64,000 nucleotides of DNA, taken from the NCBI RefSeq assembly GCF_014202635.1, contig NZ_JACHHD010000009.1:23229-87228 (forward strand), read 5' to 3'. How positions within the stretch are numbered: position 1 is the stretch's first letter; each line of letters starts with the position of its first letter. This document shows positions 54,296 to 64,000 of this stretch, piece by piece. The DNA is from Faecalicoccus acidiformans. Lineage in GTDB: Bacteria > Bacillota_I > Bacilli_A > Erysipelotrichales > Erysipelotrichaceae. The translations under genes and the position numbers were made by a program. A model generated the notes under the pieces. That model did not search any database. It was not told the origin of the DNA and worked only from the letters and a program-made list of their open reading frames with translations.

Positions 54296-54700
54296 CTAAG
54301 CTAATTCAGAAGTACAATGCGGACAGCGAGTCGCATCAATGTGGATCTCGCTTTTACAGTAAGGACATACCTTTGTCGTAGGAGCAGCCGCCTCTTCTTC
54401 TTTTTTCTTGATCAGACTGACACTCAACAACTTATTGATTGATTTCAACAAAACAAACAACACTAAAGCTGTGATCAAAAAATTCACAACTGCAGTAACA
54501 AACGCATTGGCGAATCCCGCAACATCTTGCAGAGTATACATCTTGGCACCCGTAACGACATCCAGGATCGGTTGAATAAGGTTTGTAGTCAAAGCAGTCA
54601 CGATACTCGTAAATGCACCACCGATCAAAACACCGACAGCCATATCCATCACATTGCCACGCAACGCAAATGACTTAAATTCTTCTATAAATCTCTTCAT
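54296..54700 (-). CDS. mscL: Large-conductance mechanosensitive channel with C-terminal zinc ribbon
   Basis: 134 residues. The first helix region FKSFALRGNVMDMAVGVLIGGAFTSIV is the MscL signature and lines the pore; the second helix is about 65-88. It opens under membrane tension to release solutes. After an alanine- and lysine-rich linker the protein ends in a CPYC-x10-CPHC zinc ribbon, a C-terminal variant seen in some Bacillota in place of the usual helical bundle. AAAGGAG precedes the ATG. Confidence 0.95.
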   Translation of the reverse strand: MKRFIEEFKSFALRGNVMDMAVGVLIGGAFTSIVTALTTNLIQPILDVVTGAKMYTLQDVAGFANAFVTAVVNFLITALVLFVLLKSINKLLSVSLIKKKEEEAAAPTTKVCPYCKSEIHIDATRCPHCTSELA

Positions 54701-54819
54701 CCTTTTCTCCTTTTTTTAACGGCTATAAATTCTACACTATTTTTAAACCCTTTTTCAAGCTTACAATTTTATCCAGACTGAGCTAGATTCTCTGAGATTT
54801 GCATAAATATCGACTTTTC

Positions 54820-54847
54820 TTGTGATAGAAAATTTTTATGTTATAGT
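54820..54847 (+). promoter_or_regulatory. Promoter of the LytTR-PAS regulator
   Basis: TTGTGA (54820-54825), 16 bases, TATAGT (54842-54847). Confidence 0.6.
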
Positions 54848-54874
54848 ATAGAAGAGTTTGAAAGGAGGCGAAAA

Positions 54875-55651
54875 ATGGCATCACCCGAAAAAATGGAACG
54901 ATTCTTTAAAAAGAATCACATCTTGGAAGAAAATATTAAATATATCATTCGACAAGATTCCAAAACCTGTCTTTATCTGTTTAACGGAAAAGTCGTAAAA
55001 ACCTATATTCCAGCTAAGACGATCATCACATCCTTAGGCAGCTCACATTTCATCAATATCAACAAAGGCATCTATATCAACAGCCGTTATGTAATTGATA
55101 TCAAAGGAAACAACTATACGATGATCGATAATAAATGTTTCGAAGGCCGTTCTCGCCTTTCCAGCGATCAAAAAACATTCAATGACGAATGGCAGACCAA
55201 CATCAACAAAGCCGATTTAGAAAATCCTGTCCTTTCTCATTTACACATTTTAGATGATTGCCCTATCGGTTTTAGCGTGATTGAGATCGTCTTCAACGAA
55301 CAAGGAAACGGTGTCGACTTCTTTTTCCGCTACTGCAATAAACAAATGGTGCAGATTGAAGAATTGCCCCTTGATCAACTCATCGATCATTCTTTTTTGG
55401 AATTGTTCCCAGACGATAATTTAACATGGGTGGCGAGCTATGCCGACGTAGCAATCAACAATACGCAGAAAGTCATCCATTCTTACAGCTACACCTTAAA
55501 AAAATATCTTTCTGTCTATTGTTTTCAACTGAAGCCGCGTTTTTGCGGATGCATTGTCTTTGATTCAGAAAAGACAATCAAGGAAATCTTATCCCACGGC
55601 TTCCCTTTCGCCCCTTCTCATTTTGATTTTTTGAAACAATACGTAAAATAG
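54875..55651 (+). CDS. Regulator with N-terminal LytTR and C-terminal PAS-like domain
   Basis: 258 residues. The N-terminal half (about 18-105) fits a LytTR DNA-binding domain: IIRQDSKTCLYLFNGKVVKTYI and HFININKGIYINSRYVIDI followed by GNNYTMIDNKCFEGRSR. The C-terminal half (about 125-230) is PAS-like (DDCPIGFSVIEIVFNEQG; FFRYCNKQMVQIEELP). LytTR usually sits behind a receiver domain, so this reversed, receiver-free layout suggests a one-component sensor of an unknown signal. GGAGG precedes the ATG and a terminator shared with hup follows. Targets are unknown. Confidence 0.75.
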   Translation: MASPEKMERFFKKNHILEENIKYIIRQDSKTCLYLFNGKVVKTYIPAKTIITSLGSSHFININKGIYINSRYVIDIKGNNYTMIDNKCFEGRSRLSSDQKTFNDEWQTNINKADLENPVLSHLHILDDCPIGFSVIEIVFNEQGNGVDFFFRYCNKQMVQIEELPLDQLIDHSFLELFPDDNLTWVASYADVAINNTQKVIHSYSYTLKKYLSVYCFQLKPRFCGCIVFDSEKTIKEILSHGFPFAPSHFDFLKQYVK

Positions 55652-55656
55652 CATAA

Positions 55657-55683
55657 TAAAAACAGCTTTTAGCTGTTTTTTAT
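55657..55683. terminator. Bidirectional terminator between LytTR-PAS and hup
   Basis: AAAACAGCT and AGCTGTTTT pair around TTT, with T runs on both strands. Confidence 0.82.
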
Positions 55684-55967
55684 TATTTCAATATGTCTTT
55701 TAGCGACTTGCTTGATTTAAACTTCACATTTCTCGTCGGCAAGATTTCCATCTTTTCACCTGTAGAAGGATTGATTCCAATTCTACCTTTACGGTGCGTT
55801 ACAGAAAAGCGTCCAAATCCATAAATATCAACTTGGCCATCTTCTTTTAAGACATCTGTAATCTGATCGAACACAAATTGAATGTATTCGTTAGCAGTAG
55901 CTTTGGAAACATGAAATTCCTCGCTAAATCGAGCCTCCAGATCCTTTCGGTTGATTGATAAAGACAT
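55683..55967 (-). CDS. hup: DNA-binding protein HU
   Basis: 94 residues. YGFGRFSVTHRKGRIGINPSTGE covers the beta arm, with the intercalating proline in INPSTG. HU bends and compacts DNA as a dimer. The N-terminus (MSLSINRKDLEARFSEEF) is a few residues longer than the standard MNKxELI start. AAGGAG precedes the ATG; it is a single-gene unit. Confidence 0.94.
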   Translation of the reverse strand: MSLSINRKDLEARFSEEFHVSKATANEYIQFVFDQITDVLKEDGQVDIYGFGRFSVTHRKGRIGINPSTGEKMEILPTRNVKFKSSKSLKDILK

Positions 55968-55998
55968 ACATTCTCCTTCCTATCGATTGATAACCGCT

Positions 55999-56030
55999 AT
56001 TATATTAAATTTAAACACTTGATTTTTCAA
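55999..56030 (-). promoter_or_regulatory. Promoter of hup
   Basis: TTGAAA (56025-56030) and, 17 bases on, TAATAT (56002-56007); a consensus TATAAT (55999-56004) overlaps it by a shift of three bases. Confidence 0.45.
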
Positions 56031-56129
56031 TAATATAATTAAATTATTGTACTTTACTTGTATAAAAATAAATTAACTGACAATTCTTGAAGTTATGTTA
56101 CATCTTTACCACACATTATTTCTTTGCAT

Positions 56130-57122
56130 CTACAATGTTTCTTCATAAACGCGCAAAACATTTCTATAAAAAACCTTCTCGATATCTTCTTGCGGCAAGC
56201 CTGCCTTCCGCAACGCTTCCTGCAGCTTCCACATATGAGCCGAACTTGGAATCTCTAAATCCGAATGGATTCCATCGAAATCCGTTCCAATACCAATGCA
56301 ATTGATACTCGCTATATCCCGTATGTACAGGATATGGCGAACCATAGCCTCAACCCGACTGGGGCCATTGGCAGCAGCATGGGTTTCTAGAAAATCTCCG
56401 CAAAAGTTCAATCCCATGACTCCACCCTTTTGATCTAAAGCACGAATCATATCATCATCTAAGTTACGGGCAACCGGACAGATGGTGCGCGCATTGGAAT
56501 GGGATGCCACAAAGGGCTTGGTCGCATGATGTACGACATCCCAAAACCCGGCATCCGATAAATGACTGACATCCACAATCATGCCCAGCCGTTCCATCTC
56601 TTTTACATAGCGAATCCCAAATTCTGTCAATCCGTTTTCGTTATCCACTTTCTGCAACAAGCTAGCCTGTTTATAGTCCGTAAAATCGTCCATCGATAGA
56701 TTCGGATACCCTATCCCATTCGGATAGTTCCAAGTCAGGGCAATCATACGAACGCCCAACCGGTAATAATTTCGAAGCATGGCCAGATCATCAAAGACCA
56801 CCCCGCCATCTTCCAATGTCAAAAGACAAGAAATCTTATGATTTCGAGCATTCTTTTCAATATCTTCAAAACAGAGAACAGGCGCTAGACGGTCCGCATT
56901 TCGTTCTAACTCGCTCCAATAACGATCCATCAGATCCATCGTTCTTTTTTCCGGGATCGCTTCTTCTTTGCGATGCGTAAACAAGGCGAAATTTTGCACC
57001 AGTACATGTCCTTGTTCCATTTTCTCTATATCTACACTCAAACCATTCTTTCGCAAGGAGGCATTCTCCCCCTGCTCCCAAAGAGAAAGAATCGTATCAC
57101 AATGCATATCAATCAAAAACAT
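56130..57122 (-). CDS. Membrane dipeptidase, peptidase family M19
   Basis: 330 residues from the ATG at 57122, with GGAGG 6 bases before; a longer frame has no ribosome site. FLIDMHCDTIL at the start gives the first zinc ligands (H-x-D). LEDG (about 101), VDVSHLSDAGFWDV (about 183-196), PFVASHSNAR (about 203-212) and IGTDFDG (about 284-290) complete the metal site of renal-dipeptidase-like enzymes. It cleaves dipeptides, possibly including D-amino-acid ones. Its start overlaps the end of the HAD gene by 14 bases, so the two are co-translated. No signal peptide, so probably cytoplasmic. Confidence 0.92.
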   Translation of the reverse strand: MFLIDMHCDTILSLWEQGENASLRKNGLSVDIEKMEQGHVLVQNFALFTHRKEEAIPEKRTMDLMDRYWSELERNADRLAPVLCFEDIEKNARNHKISCLLTLEDGGVVFDDLAMLRNYYRLGVRMIALTWNYPNGIGYPNLSMDDFTDYKQASLLQKVDNENGLTEFGIRYVKEMERLGMIVDVSHLSDAGFWDVVHHATKPFVASHSNARTICPVARNLDDDMIRALDQKGGVMGLNFCGDFLETHAAANGPSRVEAMVRHILYIRDIASINCIGIGTDFDGIHSDLEIPSSAHMWKLQEALRKAGLPQEDIEKVFYRNVLRVYEETL

Positions 57123-57939
57123 GCGTTTCCTCCAACAAACGATCCAGCCAAACGACACATCCATCCTCGAAACAGGAAGGGACAACGATATCGGCAACTG
57201 TTTGACATTCTTTTTTCGCACTTTCTAAGCTGGCAGAATACCCAGCCATCCGTAAAGTTTCCAGATCACTGATCCCATCCCCAATGGCTGTCACCTGATT
57301 CCAAGTCCATCCATGCCTTTTCATCAGCTCTTCCAGCGTCTTATGTTTGGAAACTCCTTTCTGGATCATATCATACAAAAGCGGCGTACTTTTGATCACT
57401 TCCATGTGAGTGTGTTCGTTAACTTCCCGACAGAATCGATCACTCAGTTCAACAAGTTTTTCTTCGGTTTGTGATACCGCACATTTTACGATCTCATTTT
57501 GGCAATATTTTTCAGGATTCTCAGTAATGATATAATCTACTTCACAATTCTTCTGATCCAGGCTGAATCCTTCACTCATGCGATTACAAACAAAGTAGTC
57601 CGGCTGAGAAAAGCCCAATCCCAACCCCATTTGATTAGCAACTTCCCATAGATAAAACGCTTCTTCTTTTTTGATCCGCTTGGTAAGAACAACTTCTTCT
57701 TTTGCCATATCATAGACATGACATCCATTGGCTGAAATCACATATCCTCCAAAGCGATCCATTTGGATCTGTCTGGCCAAAGGATATACCCCTTGAAAGA
57801 TCCGGGCACTGTTCAAGATCACAACATGCCCTTTTTCCTGAAGGCGGATCAATCGTTTCTCTACCTCTTGTGATACTCTAAGACCTGAACTGGGCGGCAT
57901 CAAAGACCCATCTAAATCACATACAACGATCCATTGCAT
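57109..57939 (-). CDS. HAD-superfamily hydrolase, Cof type
   Basis: 276 residues. VVCDLDGSLMP (motif I, with the nucleophile Asp 8) has a serine in place of the usual threonine at DGT. LNSARIFQGV is motif II, the cap domain lies in the middle (about 90-195), and KHKTLEELMKRHGW with AIGDGISDLETLRMAG (about 230) forms motifs III and IV. Cof-type enzymes dephosphorylate sugar phosphates and similar small molecules. Cotranscribed with the dipeptidase. GGAGG precedes the ATG. Confidence 0.88.
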   Translation of the reverse strand: MQWIVVCDLDGSLMPPSSGLRVSQEVEKRLIRLQEKGHVVILNSARIFQGVYPLARQIQMDRFGGYVISANGCHVYDMAKEEVVLTKRIKKEEAFYLWEVANQMGLGLGFSQPDYFVCNRMSEGFSLDQKNCEVDYIITENPEKYCQNEIVKCAVSQTEEKLVELSDRFCREVNEHTHMEVIKSTPLLYDMIQKGVSKHKTLEELMKRHGWTWNQVTAIGDGISDLETLRMAGYSASLESAKKECQTVADIVVPSCFEDGCVVWLDRLLEETHVFD

Positions 57940-57981
57940 AAAAATCCTCCGATTCTAGATAAAAGTGATACACTTAAAATT

Positions 57982-59319
57982 ATGAACACTGGTGATTTTT
58001 CCCAAGGCAGCATCTCTTCCCATATTCTGCGCCTGGGACTTCCTTTAATGTTAGCACAATTTGTACAGGTCGCCTACAATCTGGTCGACCGTCTTTATAT
58101 CGGTCACATGGATACATCCAGCGCTATGGCTCTGACTGGCCTTGGACTCTGTTTCCCTTTGATCACATTGATTACCGCCTTTACCAATCTGTGGGGATTA
58201 GGCGGAGCTCCTCTATGCTCGATTGCCCGCGGAAAAAAACAGGAAGATCATGCCAAGCAGATCTTAGGAAACACCTTGATCGGATTGATCTTTACCTCAC
58301 TGATCTTAGCTTGTATCCTGGAAACTTTTCAAAGGCCGATTCTGATGGCATTGGGAGCCAGTGAAGCTACCTTGCCTTATGCGCAAAGTTATTTGTCCAT
58401 TTATTTGTTAGGGACTCCTTTTTTAATGATCAGCGCCGGTATGAACGGTTTTTTAAATCTGCAAGGATATGCCCGGCTGGGAATGATGACCGTATGTTTA
58501 GGGGCCATCATCAACATTATCTTAGATCCTATTTTCATCTTTGGATTGAACATGGGCATTCAAGGCGCAGCCATTGCGACAGTTCTGTCCCAATTCTGTT
58601 CTTTTCTGTGGGTTCTTGCGTTTTTAACGGGAAAGAAAAATCAGCTGCCTCTTGTCAATCTGCATCGAACACTCGATTTCAAAATCGACTTTAAGATTTT
58701 GTCTCTCGGTCTTGCAGGATTTATCGCCACTGGTTCCAACGCTTTTGTCAGCATGGTTATCAATGCCTCTTTAGGCTATTATGGCGGCGATCTTTATATC
58801 GGGATCATGACGATTTTAAATTCTGTTCGCGATGTGCTCTTTTTACCGCTGGAAGCTATGAATGGGGCTGTTGAGCCCATCATTGGATATAACCTGGGGG
58901 CAGGATGCATATCTCGTATCCACGAAACCGTCCGTTTTACTTCTAAGATGGTTTTTTTCTACCTTTTGATTGCCTGGGGCATCTTGTTTCTGTTCCCAGG
59001 GCAGATCTTGTCTGTCTTTAATCAGGATCCGATTTTGATCCAAACCGGAATCCCCTTATTTCATACGTATTATTTTGGCATTTTCCTCATGGCAGGCCAG
59101 TATGTGGGACAAGGTACATTTGTGGGTTTGAATAAACCCAAATTTGCGATCTTCTTCTCGATGTTTCGCAAGATCGTGATCATCTTGCCATTGACACTGT
59201 TACTGCCTTTGATTCCTTCTGTTGGGATCCTCGGCATCTTTTTGGCGGAACCCATCTCGAATTTGATTGGCGGCAGCGCCTGTTATTTGACGATGCGCCA
59301 TACAATTCGGCATTTATAG
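57982..59319 (+). CDS. MATE-family efflux transporter
   Basis: 445 residues from the ATG at 57982, giving the usual opening MNTGDFSQGSISSHILRLGLP; an upstream frame overlaps the divergent HAD gene. Twelve membrane segments are expected. It exports cationic drugs or metabolites by sodium or proton exchange. No ribosome site is seen, and a small palindrome (AAGTG-ATA-CACTT, 57963-57975) lies directly before the gene; it could be an operator. It converges with the next gene with only two bases between stop codons. Confidence 0.88.
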   Translation: MNTGDFSQGSISSHILRLGLPLMLAQFVQVAYNLVDRLYIGHMDTSSAMALTGLGLCFPLITLITAFTNLWGLGGAPLCSIARGKKQEDHAKQILGNTLIGLIFTSLILACILETFQRPILMALGASEATLPYAQSYLSIYLLGTPFLMISAGMNGFLNLQGYARLGMMTVCLGAIINIILDPIFIFGLNMGIQGAAIATVLSQFCSFLWVLAFLTGKKNQLPLVNLHRTLDFKIDFKILSLGLAGFIATGSNAFVSMVINASLGYYGGDLYIGIMTILNSVRDVLFLPLEAMNGAVEPIIGYNLGAGCISRIHETVRFTSKMVFFYLLIAWGILFLFPGQILSVFNQDPILIQTGIPLFHTYYFGIFLMAGQYVGQGTFVGLNKPKFAIFFSMFRKIVIILPLTLLLPLIPSVGILGIFLAEPISNLIGGSACYLTMRHTIRHL

Positions 59320-59321
59320 CC

Positions 59322-60326
59322 TCAGATGCGCTCCCGAAGATGTTCATAGATCTCGTCAAGTTCTTCTAAAGCATCGATTTGAATAGGGATTTCTATCTGA
59401 TAGCATAAAGATTCTAAAGCATAATAAATCGTAGGATTGCGAATATAGAGCTTGGCAGGACGCCCAATTTCCTCAATCAGTTCCATGAACATGGCAATCA
59501 GACATTCCACTTCGTCATCTTCGAGCGCTAACAGATGTGCATGCACAATAAAATCTGTTCGCAGATCGTATGCCATCAAGACCAGCGGATTCAGGGGACG
59601 ATCATAATCCGGATCATGAACTGGAGCGAACAAATAATTCAGATCCAGAGCCAGTTCCAGATCTTCAATCGGTTTTTCTTTCAGCGATTGTTTTAAATCC
59701 TCCGGAAGTTCGATCATCTTATAGCGTGGAAAAGGTTCCGGCATCAAGATGGATTCCATGCTCATTTCACCTGTATCCAATATCGTCGCTCTTAAGATTT
59801 CCTTATTTTCAAAATCCGGCCATTTCTCAGGCTCTTCTTGAAGGCAATCCAGGACACGAATCAAGGCTTTAAAAACAAGCGTACACCGCTTCACCTCTTC
59901 TAAAGATAGATCCGACGGACTATAGCGCGGCTCAAAACTAAGGAAATATGTCCAATCCATCGATCCTTGATAGGAACGTCCCAGCTCTTGAATACGTTGC
60001 ATCTGAACATCATCCAATTCTTCCTGATCTCCATAATAACAAGTCAAAGCGTGAATATCTCCCATGACATAAGTTGACGGAACCGGAAAGTCACCCGATT
60101 CCATCAGCATCACCACGTCCGAATATCCCTCTATCCCATAATGCAGGCTAATTCCCGGACAAAACTCTTGTTTGCCCATGATACTGCAGGTAAAGGCTTC
60201 CCGATACTCCGGAAGCTTGATCTGAATCAGATCAATATCTTCAAACCGCTGCCACGGTTTTCTTTCTTTTAACTGGTCAGCCAAATCATAAAGATCTCTC
60301 CATTGTTCTAATGTTGCGATTGCCAT
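59322..60326 (-). CDS. DUF6930-like soluble protein
   Basis: 334 residues, acidic, no membrane segment. The C-terminal part (PLNPLVLMAYDLRTDFIVHAH through PAKLYIRNPTIYYALESL, about 240-310) resembles DUF6930, and the N-terminal part resembles the DUF7309 type that often accompanies it. No catalytic motif is apparent; function unknown. The ATG at 60326 is chosen, with AAGGAG about 10 bases upstream; a TTG two codons earlier is possible. Lies 75 bases downstream of enolase, beyond its terminator, on the same strand. Confidence 0.65.
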   Translation of the reverse strand: MAIATLEQWRDLYDLADQLKERKPWQRFEDIDLIQIKLPEYREAFTCSIMGKQEFCPGISLHYGIEGYSDVVMLMESGDFPVPSTYVMGDIHALTCYYGDQEELDDVQMQRIQELGRSYQGSMDWTYFLSFEPRYSPSDLSLEEVKRCTLVFKALIRVLDCLQEEPEKWPDFENKEILRATILDTGEMSMESILMPEPFPRYKMIELPEDLKQSLKEKPIEDLELALDLNYLFAPVHDPDYDRPLNPLVLMAYDLRTDFIVHAHLLALEDDEVECLIAMFMELIEEIGRPAKLYIRNPTIYYALESLCYQIEIPIQIDALEELDEIYEHLRERI

Positions 60327-60370
60327 AAACAATATTCTCCTTGGTCTTTATTATGGAGGAAATCGGAAAA

Positions 60371-60398
60371 AAAGAAAAGGCCTCATTTCTGAGGCCTT
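60371..60398 (-). terminator. Terminator of enolase
   Basis: AAGGCCTCA and TGAGGCCTT pair perfectly around GAAA, followed by TTCTTTTTTT on the - strand. Confidence 0.88.
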
Positions 60399-60407
60399 CA
60401 TGCTCAA

Positions 60408-61742
<1,335 letters not shown>

Positions 61743-61755
61743 TTAAGCTATAAAA

Positions 61756-61784
61756 ATAATACCACTTTAGCCTTGCAGATTCAA
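61756..61784 (-). promoter_or_regulatory. Promoter of enolase
   Basis: TTGAAT (61779-61784), 17 bases, TATTAT (61756-61761) on the - strand. Confidence 0.65.
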
Positions 61785-61799
61785 TAAGAACGTCCCGTC

Positions 61800-63869
61800 T
61801 CAAAGCCCGATCCGACGGCATATTTCTGCTCTTTTTCCAGGCTCTTCATCCAAGAAAAAAATATGAAAATGATGAATTCCCATCCGGCGGTATTCTGGTA
61901 TCTGATCGAATGCGTCAAATGCTTCCGATTCAAAGATTCCCATATGACATTTCGCATCTCCCATCAGACGATACATCTTTCCATCTTTGCCTTTTAACGT
62001 AAATCGGTGCCGGTGACAAAGCGCACAATTCTGTCGTTTTCCATCTTTACAAACAGTATTGACCACACAATGATTCATCAGCATCAAACGCCTTTTCCCA
62101 TAGATCCAAACAGAAACTGGAGCTGGCGATCGATATCGCTTTTCGAAGGCCTCGACCAAAGCTTTTGTCTGCTCCAACGAGCATTCCAAACTGACCATAG
62201 CCCCTTTATACCCCAGTTTTACCAGGCATGCTAAAGCATAGGAGTTGGTCACATTATATCTAAGATCTGCCAATTCTGGATTTGTATTCGATAACCCCTC
62301 TTGAATCTGGATCCCTTCCAGCGGCAAAGAAACACAATCCACATGATATTCTTTTTCCATCACAGGCCCTGTTTTCGTCTTTTCCTGATACAAAAGATCG
62401 ACTGCGCACTTGCGTAAATGATTTAATACCGATAACGGAAAAAAGATTTCTTTTGGAAGATCAAACGTAAAATGATCAATTTGAACAAAGGTGTCTTGCG
62501 TTCGGGAAAACTGTTTGACCAGATCTTCTTGGGACAGCGGCCGTTTTTTGGCTGGCTGAGCAGGAATTTCACTCTCACAAGCAACTTGTACCTGTCCATC
62601 AAAAAGCTGACAGACCAGAGGATGTCCTGGCCCTTGACAGGACAAATGACAATCCACAGAGAGCTTTCGTTTCTTTTCTTGAACGATCTTTTCCACTTGT
62701 TTTTGAAGATGAGAATCCACTGTCTTCAATACCATGGATCCAATTTTTACCTTTTGTAAAACAGGGATCATTATTTTTTGACCCGGCAAACCATGCGAAA
62801 CAAGTTTCCCTGAAGCATCATAAATATAGTTGACTCGACAGCCAAAATCTTCTTTGGCCCCCACAATGCGAATTCCGTCGTTTTGCCGCAAAACCTCTGT
62901 CAGACCAATCTCGATTCGATCTTTTTTTTGACCAAGGATTTTACCAACAGAAATACCCTGATGATTCCCGGCAGCCATGTTCATGAGTTCGCGGCCTCGT
63001 TTTTGATCAAAGTGGCCCTTCGTAAACCCGCGATTGAATGCTGCTTTTAGTTCTTTGCAATCTTCCAGATCCAACAAGATTCCATCTCTGGCTTTTTTTA
63101 CTAATTCCACACTTTTATATACATATTCTCGGTTCTTCATCCGCCCTTCAATTTTGACAGAGCAAACTCCCATTTTTTGTAAAGTCTGCACTTCCTCAAT
63201 CAAAGAAAGGTCTTTCGGACTTAATAGATAGGATTCAGGAAAATCAACCTTTGACCCATCTTTATACAAGAAATAAGGCATACGACAAGGCTGGGCACAT
63301 AAACCGCGATTCCCGCTGCGCCCATAGACTAGAGAACTGAATAAACATTGACCGCTATAGGATATACAGATGGCTCCCTGTACAAAAACTTCCACTTCAA
63401 TCCCCGTCCGGATGCATGCCTGGATTTGTTCTTTCGTACATTCTCTTGCCAAAACAACTCTTCGGATACCCAGCTTCTTGCACTGCTCGATTTGATCTGG
63501 TCGAGTGATGGAAAGCTGCGTCGATGCATGAAGACAAAGTTGCGGTAATCGCTCATGCAACAGATGAATCAGACCTAGATCCTGTACGATCAAAGCATCT
63601 ACTCCGATTTCATATAACTGTTTCGCTTGTTGGTAAGCTGCTTCGATCTCGTCTTCAAACAAGAGGGTATTCATCGTCACATGCACTTTGACATTCAAAC
63701 TGTGACATCGATGAACAACTTCCTTCATTTGTTCTAAAGTAAAATTATCGGCATAAGCCCGTGCTCCAAACGTAGGCAATGCACAATAAATCGCATCGCA
63801 TCCGGCTTGTAAAGCAGCCTCTAAGGTGGCCGGACTGCCCACAGGAGCTAAAATTTCTAAAGAATTCAT
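61800..63869 (-). CDS. Peptidase family U32 protein, long form
   Basis: 689 residues from the ATG at 63869, giving the usual opening LEILAPVGSPATLEAAL. EVFVQGAICISYSGQCLFSS (about 160-179) is the U32 signature with its cysteines, and GNRGLCAQPCRMPY follows. The C-terminal half contains a DUF3656-like region and another cysteine cluster (CVVNTVCKDGKRQNCALCHR, about 607-626). U32 proteins were described as collagenase-like, but several act in RNA hydroxylation or cofactor synthesis, and cysteine clusters hint at an iron-sulfur site. TATACT lies 9 bases before the ATG, so the leader is very short and the ribosome site (AAAGG) weak. Confidence 0.88.
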   Translation of the reverse strand: MNSLEILAPVGSPATLEAALQAGCDAIYCALPTFGARAYADNFTLEQMKEVVHRCHSLNVKVHVTMNTLLFEDEIEAAYQQAKQLYEIGVDALIVQDLGLIHLLHERLPQLCLHASTQLSITRPDQIEQCKKLGIRRVVLARECTKEQIQACIRTGIEVEVFVQGAICISYSGQCLFSSLVYGRSGNRGLCAQPCRMPYFLYKDGSKVDFPESYLLSPKDLSLIEEVQTLQKMGVCSVKIEGRMKNREYVYKSVELVKKARDGILLDLEDCKELKAAFNRGFTKGHFDQKRGRELMNMAAGNHQGISVGKILGQKKDRIEIGLTEVLRQNDGIRIVGAKEDFGCRVNYIYDASGKLVSHGLPGQKIMIPVLQKVKIGSMVLKTVDSHLQKQVEKIVQEKKRKLSVDCHLSCQGPGHPLVCQLFDGQVQVACESEIPAQPAKKRPLSQEDLVKQFSRTQDTFVQIDHFTFDLPKEIFFPLSVLNHLRKCAVDLLYQEKTKTGPVMEKEYHVDCVSLPLEGIQIQEGLSNTNPELADLRYNVTNSYALACLVKLGYKGAMVSLECSLEQTKALVEAFEKRYRSPAPVSVWIYGKRRLMLMNHCVVNTVCKDGKRQNCALCHRHRFTLKGKDGKMYRLMGDAKCHMGIFESEAFDAFDQIPEYRRMGIHHFHIFFLDEEPGKRAEICRRIGL

Positions 63870-63921
63870 GCCTTTAGTATACAAAAAGAAAAGCCATGTT
63901 TCCATGGGTATCCAAAATAAT

Positions 63922-63981
63922 TAGGGGTCTTCAATTTGGGGGTCTATTTAGGGGTCAATCTAGGGGACCATTTTAGGGGTC
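63922..63981 (+). repeat. Five GGGGTC-like direct repeats with 12-14 bp period
   Basis: G tracts at 63924, 63938, 63951, 63963 and 63976, each four or five G, mostly within TTAGGGGTC. The spacing is 14, 13, 12 and 13 bases. No reading frame uses the stretch. It may form a G-quadruplex on the + strand or reflect expansion of half of the terminator that follows. Confidence 0.75.
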
Positions 63982-64000
63982 TGTGAATTGACCCCTTTTT
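63975..64000 (+). terminator. Strong terminator at the window end
   Basis: AGGGGTC and GACCCCT pair perfectly around TGTGAATT and run into at least four more T. It points rightward on the + strand; its gene, if any, is not evident upstream. It could also be the edge of an element outside the window. Confidence 0.7.

Overview
The window reads as one chromosomal segment of a low-GC Gram-positive bacterium (Bacillota). An Erysipelotrichia-type gut bacterium is my best inference, from the AT-rich sequence, the strong AGGAGG-type ribosome sites, the reduced division cluster, the ChW-repeat wall proteins and the DUF975/LCP gene set. No rRNA, tRNA, CRISPR array, prophage or transposase gene is visible.

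Layout. 1-1.4 kb: 3' part of an FtsX-type ABC permease gene on the + strand. 1.5-4 kb: glycolytic operon pfkA-pyk. 4.1-6.7 kb: polar amino-acid ABC transporter behind a lysine riboswitch with its own promoter and terminator, so probably a lysine importer. 6.8-8.2 kb: two small membrane-protein genes (DUF2752; zinc ribbon + GYF_2 + DUF4234). 8.3-39.1 kb: a large surface-polysaccharide region, all on the - strand. It holds a CapD-type dehydratase, an initiating sugar-phosphate transferase, many glycosyltransferases, a Wzm/Wzt-type ABC exporter, a Wzx-type flippase, complete dTDP-L-rhamnose synthesis (rfbACBD), UDP-glucose dehydrogenase, a DUF2142/GT-C membrane protein, an acyltransferase, and two secreted proteins with ChW repeats (an amidase/glucosaminidase and a transglutaminase-like protein). 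A MerR regulator fused to a methyltransferase lies inside it. 39.2-45.6 kb: DUF975 protein, two tandem LytR-CpsA-Psr (LCP) proteins with an unusual extracytoplasmic insert, an unrecognised polytopic membrane protein and a left-handed beta-helix acyltransferase-like protein. 45.7-52.5 kb: a stripped-down division cluster mraZ-rsmH-ftsL-pbp-ftsA-ftsZ plus a small unknown gene coupled to ftsZ. 52.7-64 kb: lactate permease, MscL, a LytTR-PAS regulator, HU, dipeptidase, HAD phosphatase, MATE exporter, a DUF6930-like protein, enolase and a U32 peptidase. The window ends in a G-rich repeat and a strong terminator.

How the parts fit. The polysaccharide region makes activated sugars (dTDP-rhamnose, UDP-glucuronate), assembles repeat units on a lipid carrier and exports them by two routes. 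The LCP proteins next door would attach the products to peptidoglycan. The ChW proteins encoded in the same transcription units probably act at the wall and may bind those polymers. Division and envelope genes follow directly, so about 44 kb is devoted to the cell surface. Flanking genes cover glycolysis (pfkA, pyk, eno) and lactate transport, consistent with a fermentative life.

Points I find most worth following: an FtsA-like protein whose phosphate-binding loops are degenerate; a roughly 90-residue module shared by the exporter ATPase and a large glycosyltransferase; LCP proteins with a substrate-binding-like insert; ChW super-repeats, one pair being a perfect 363-bp duplication; and several genes that appear to lack a Shine-Dalgarno leader. 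Starts were moved inward wherever a ribosome site clearly favours an internal codon. Residue positions are hand counts and approximate.
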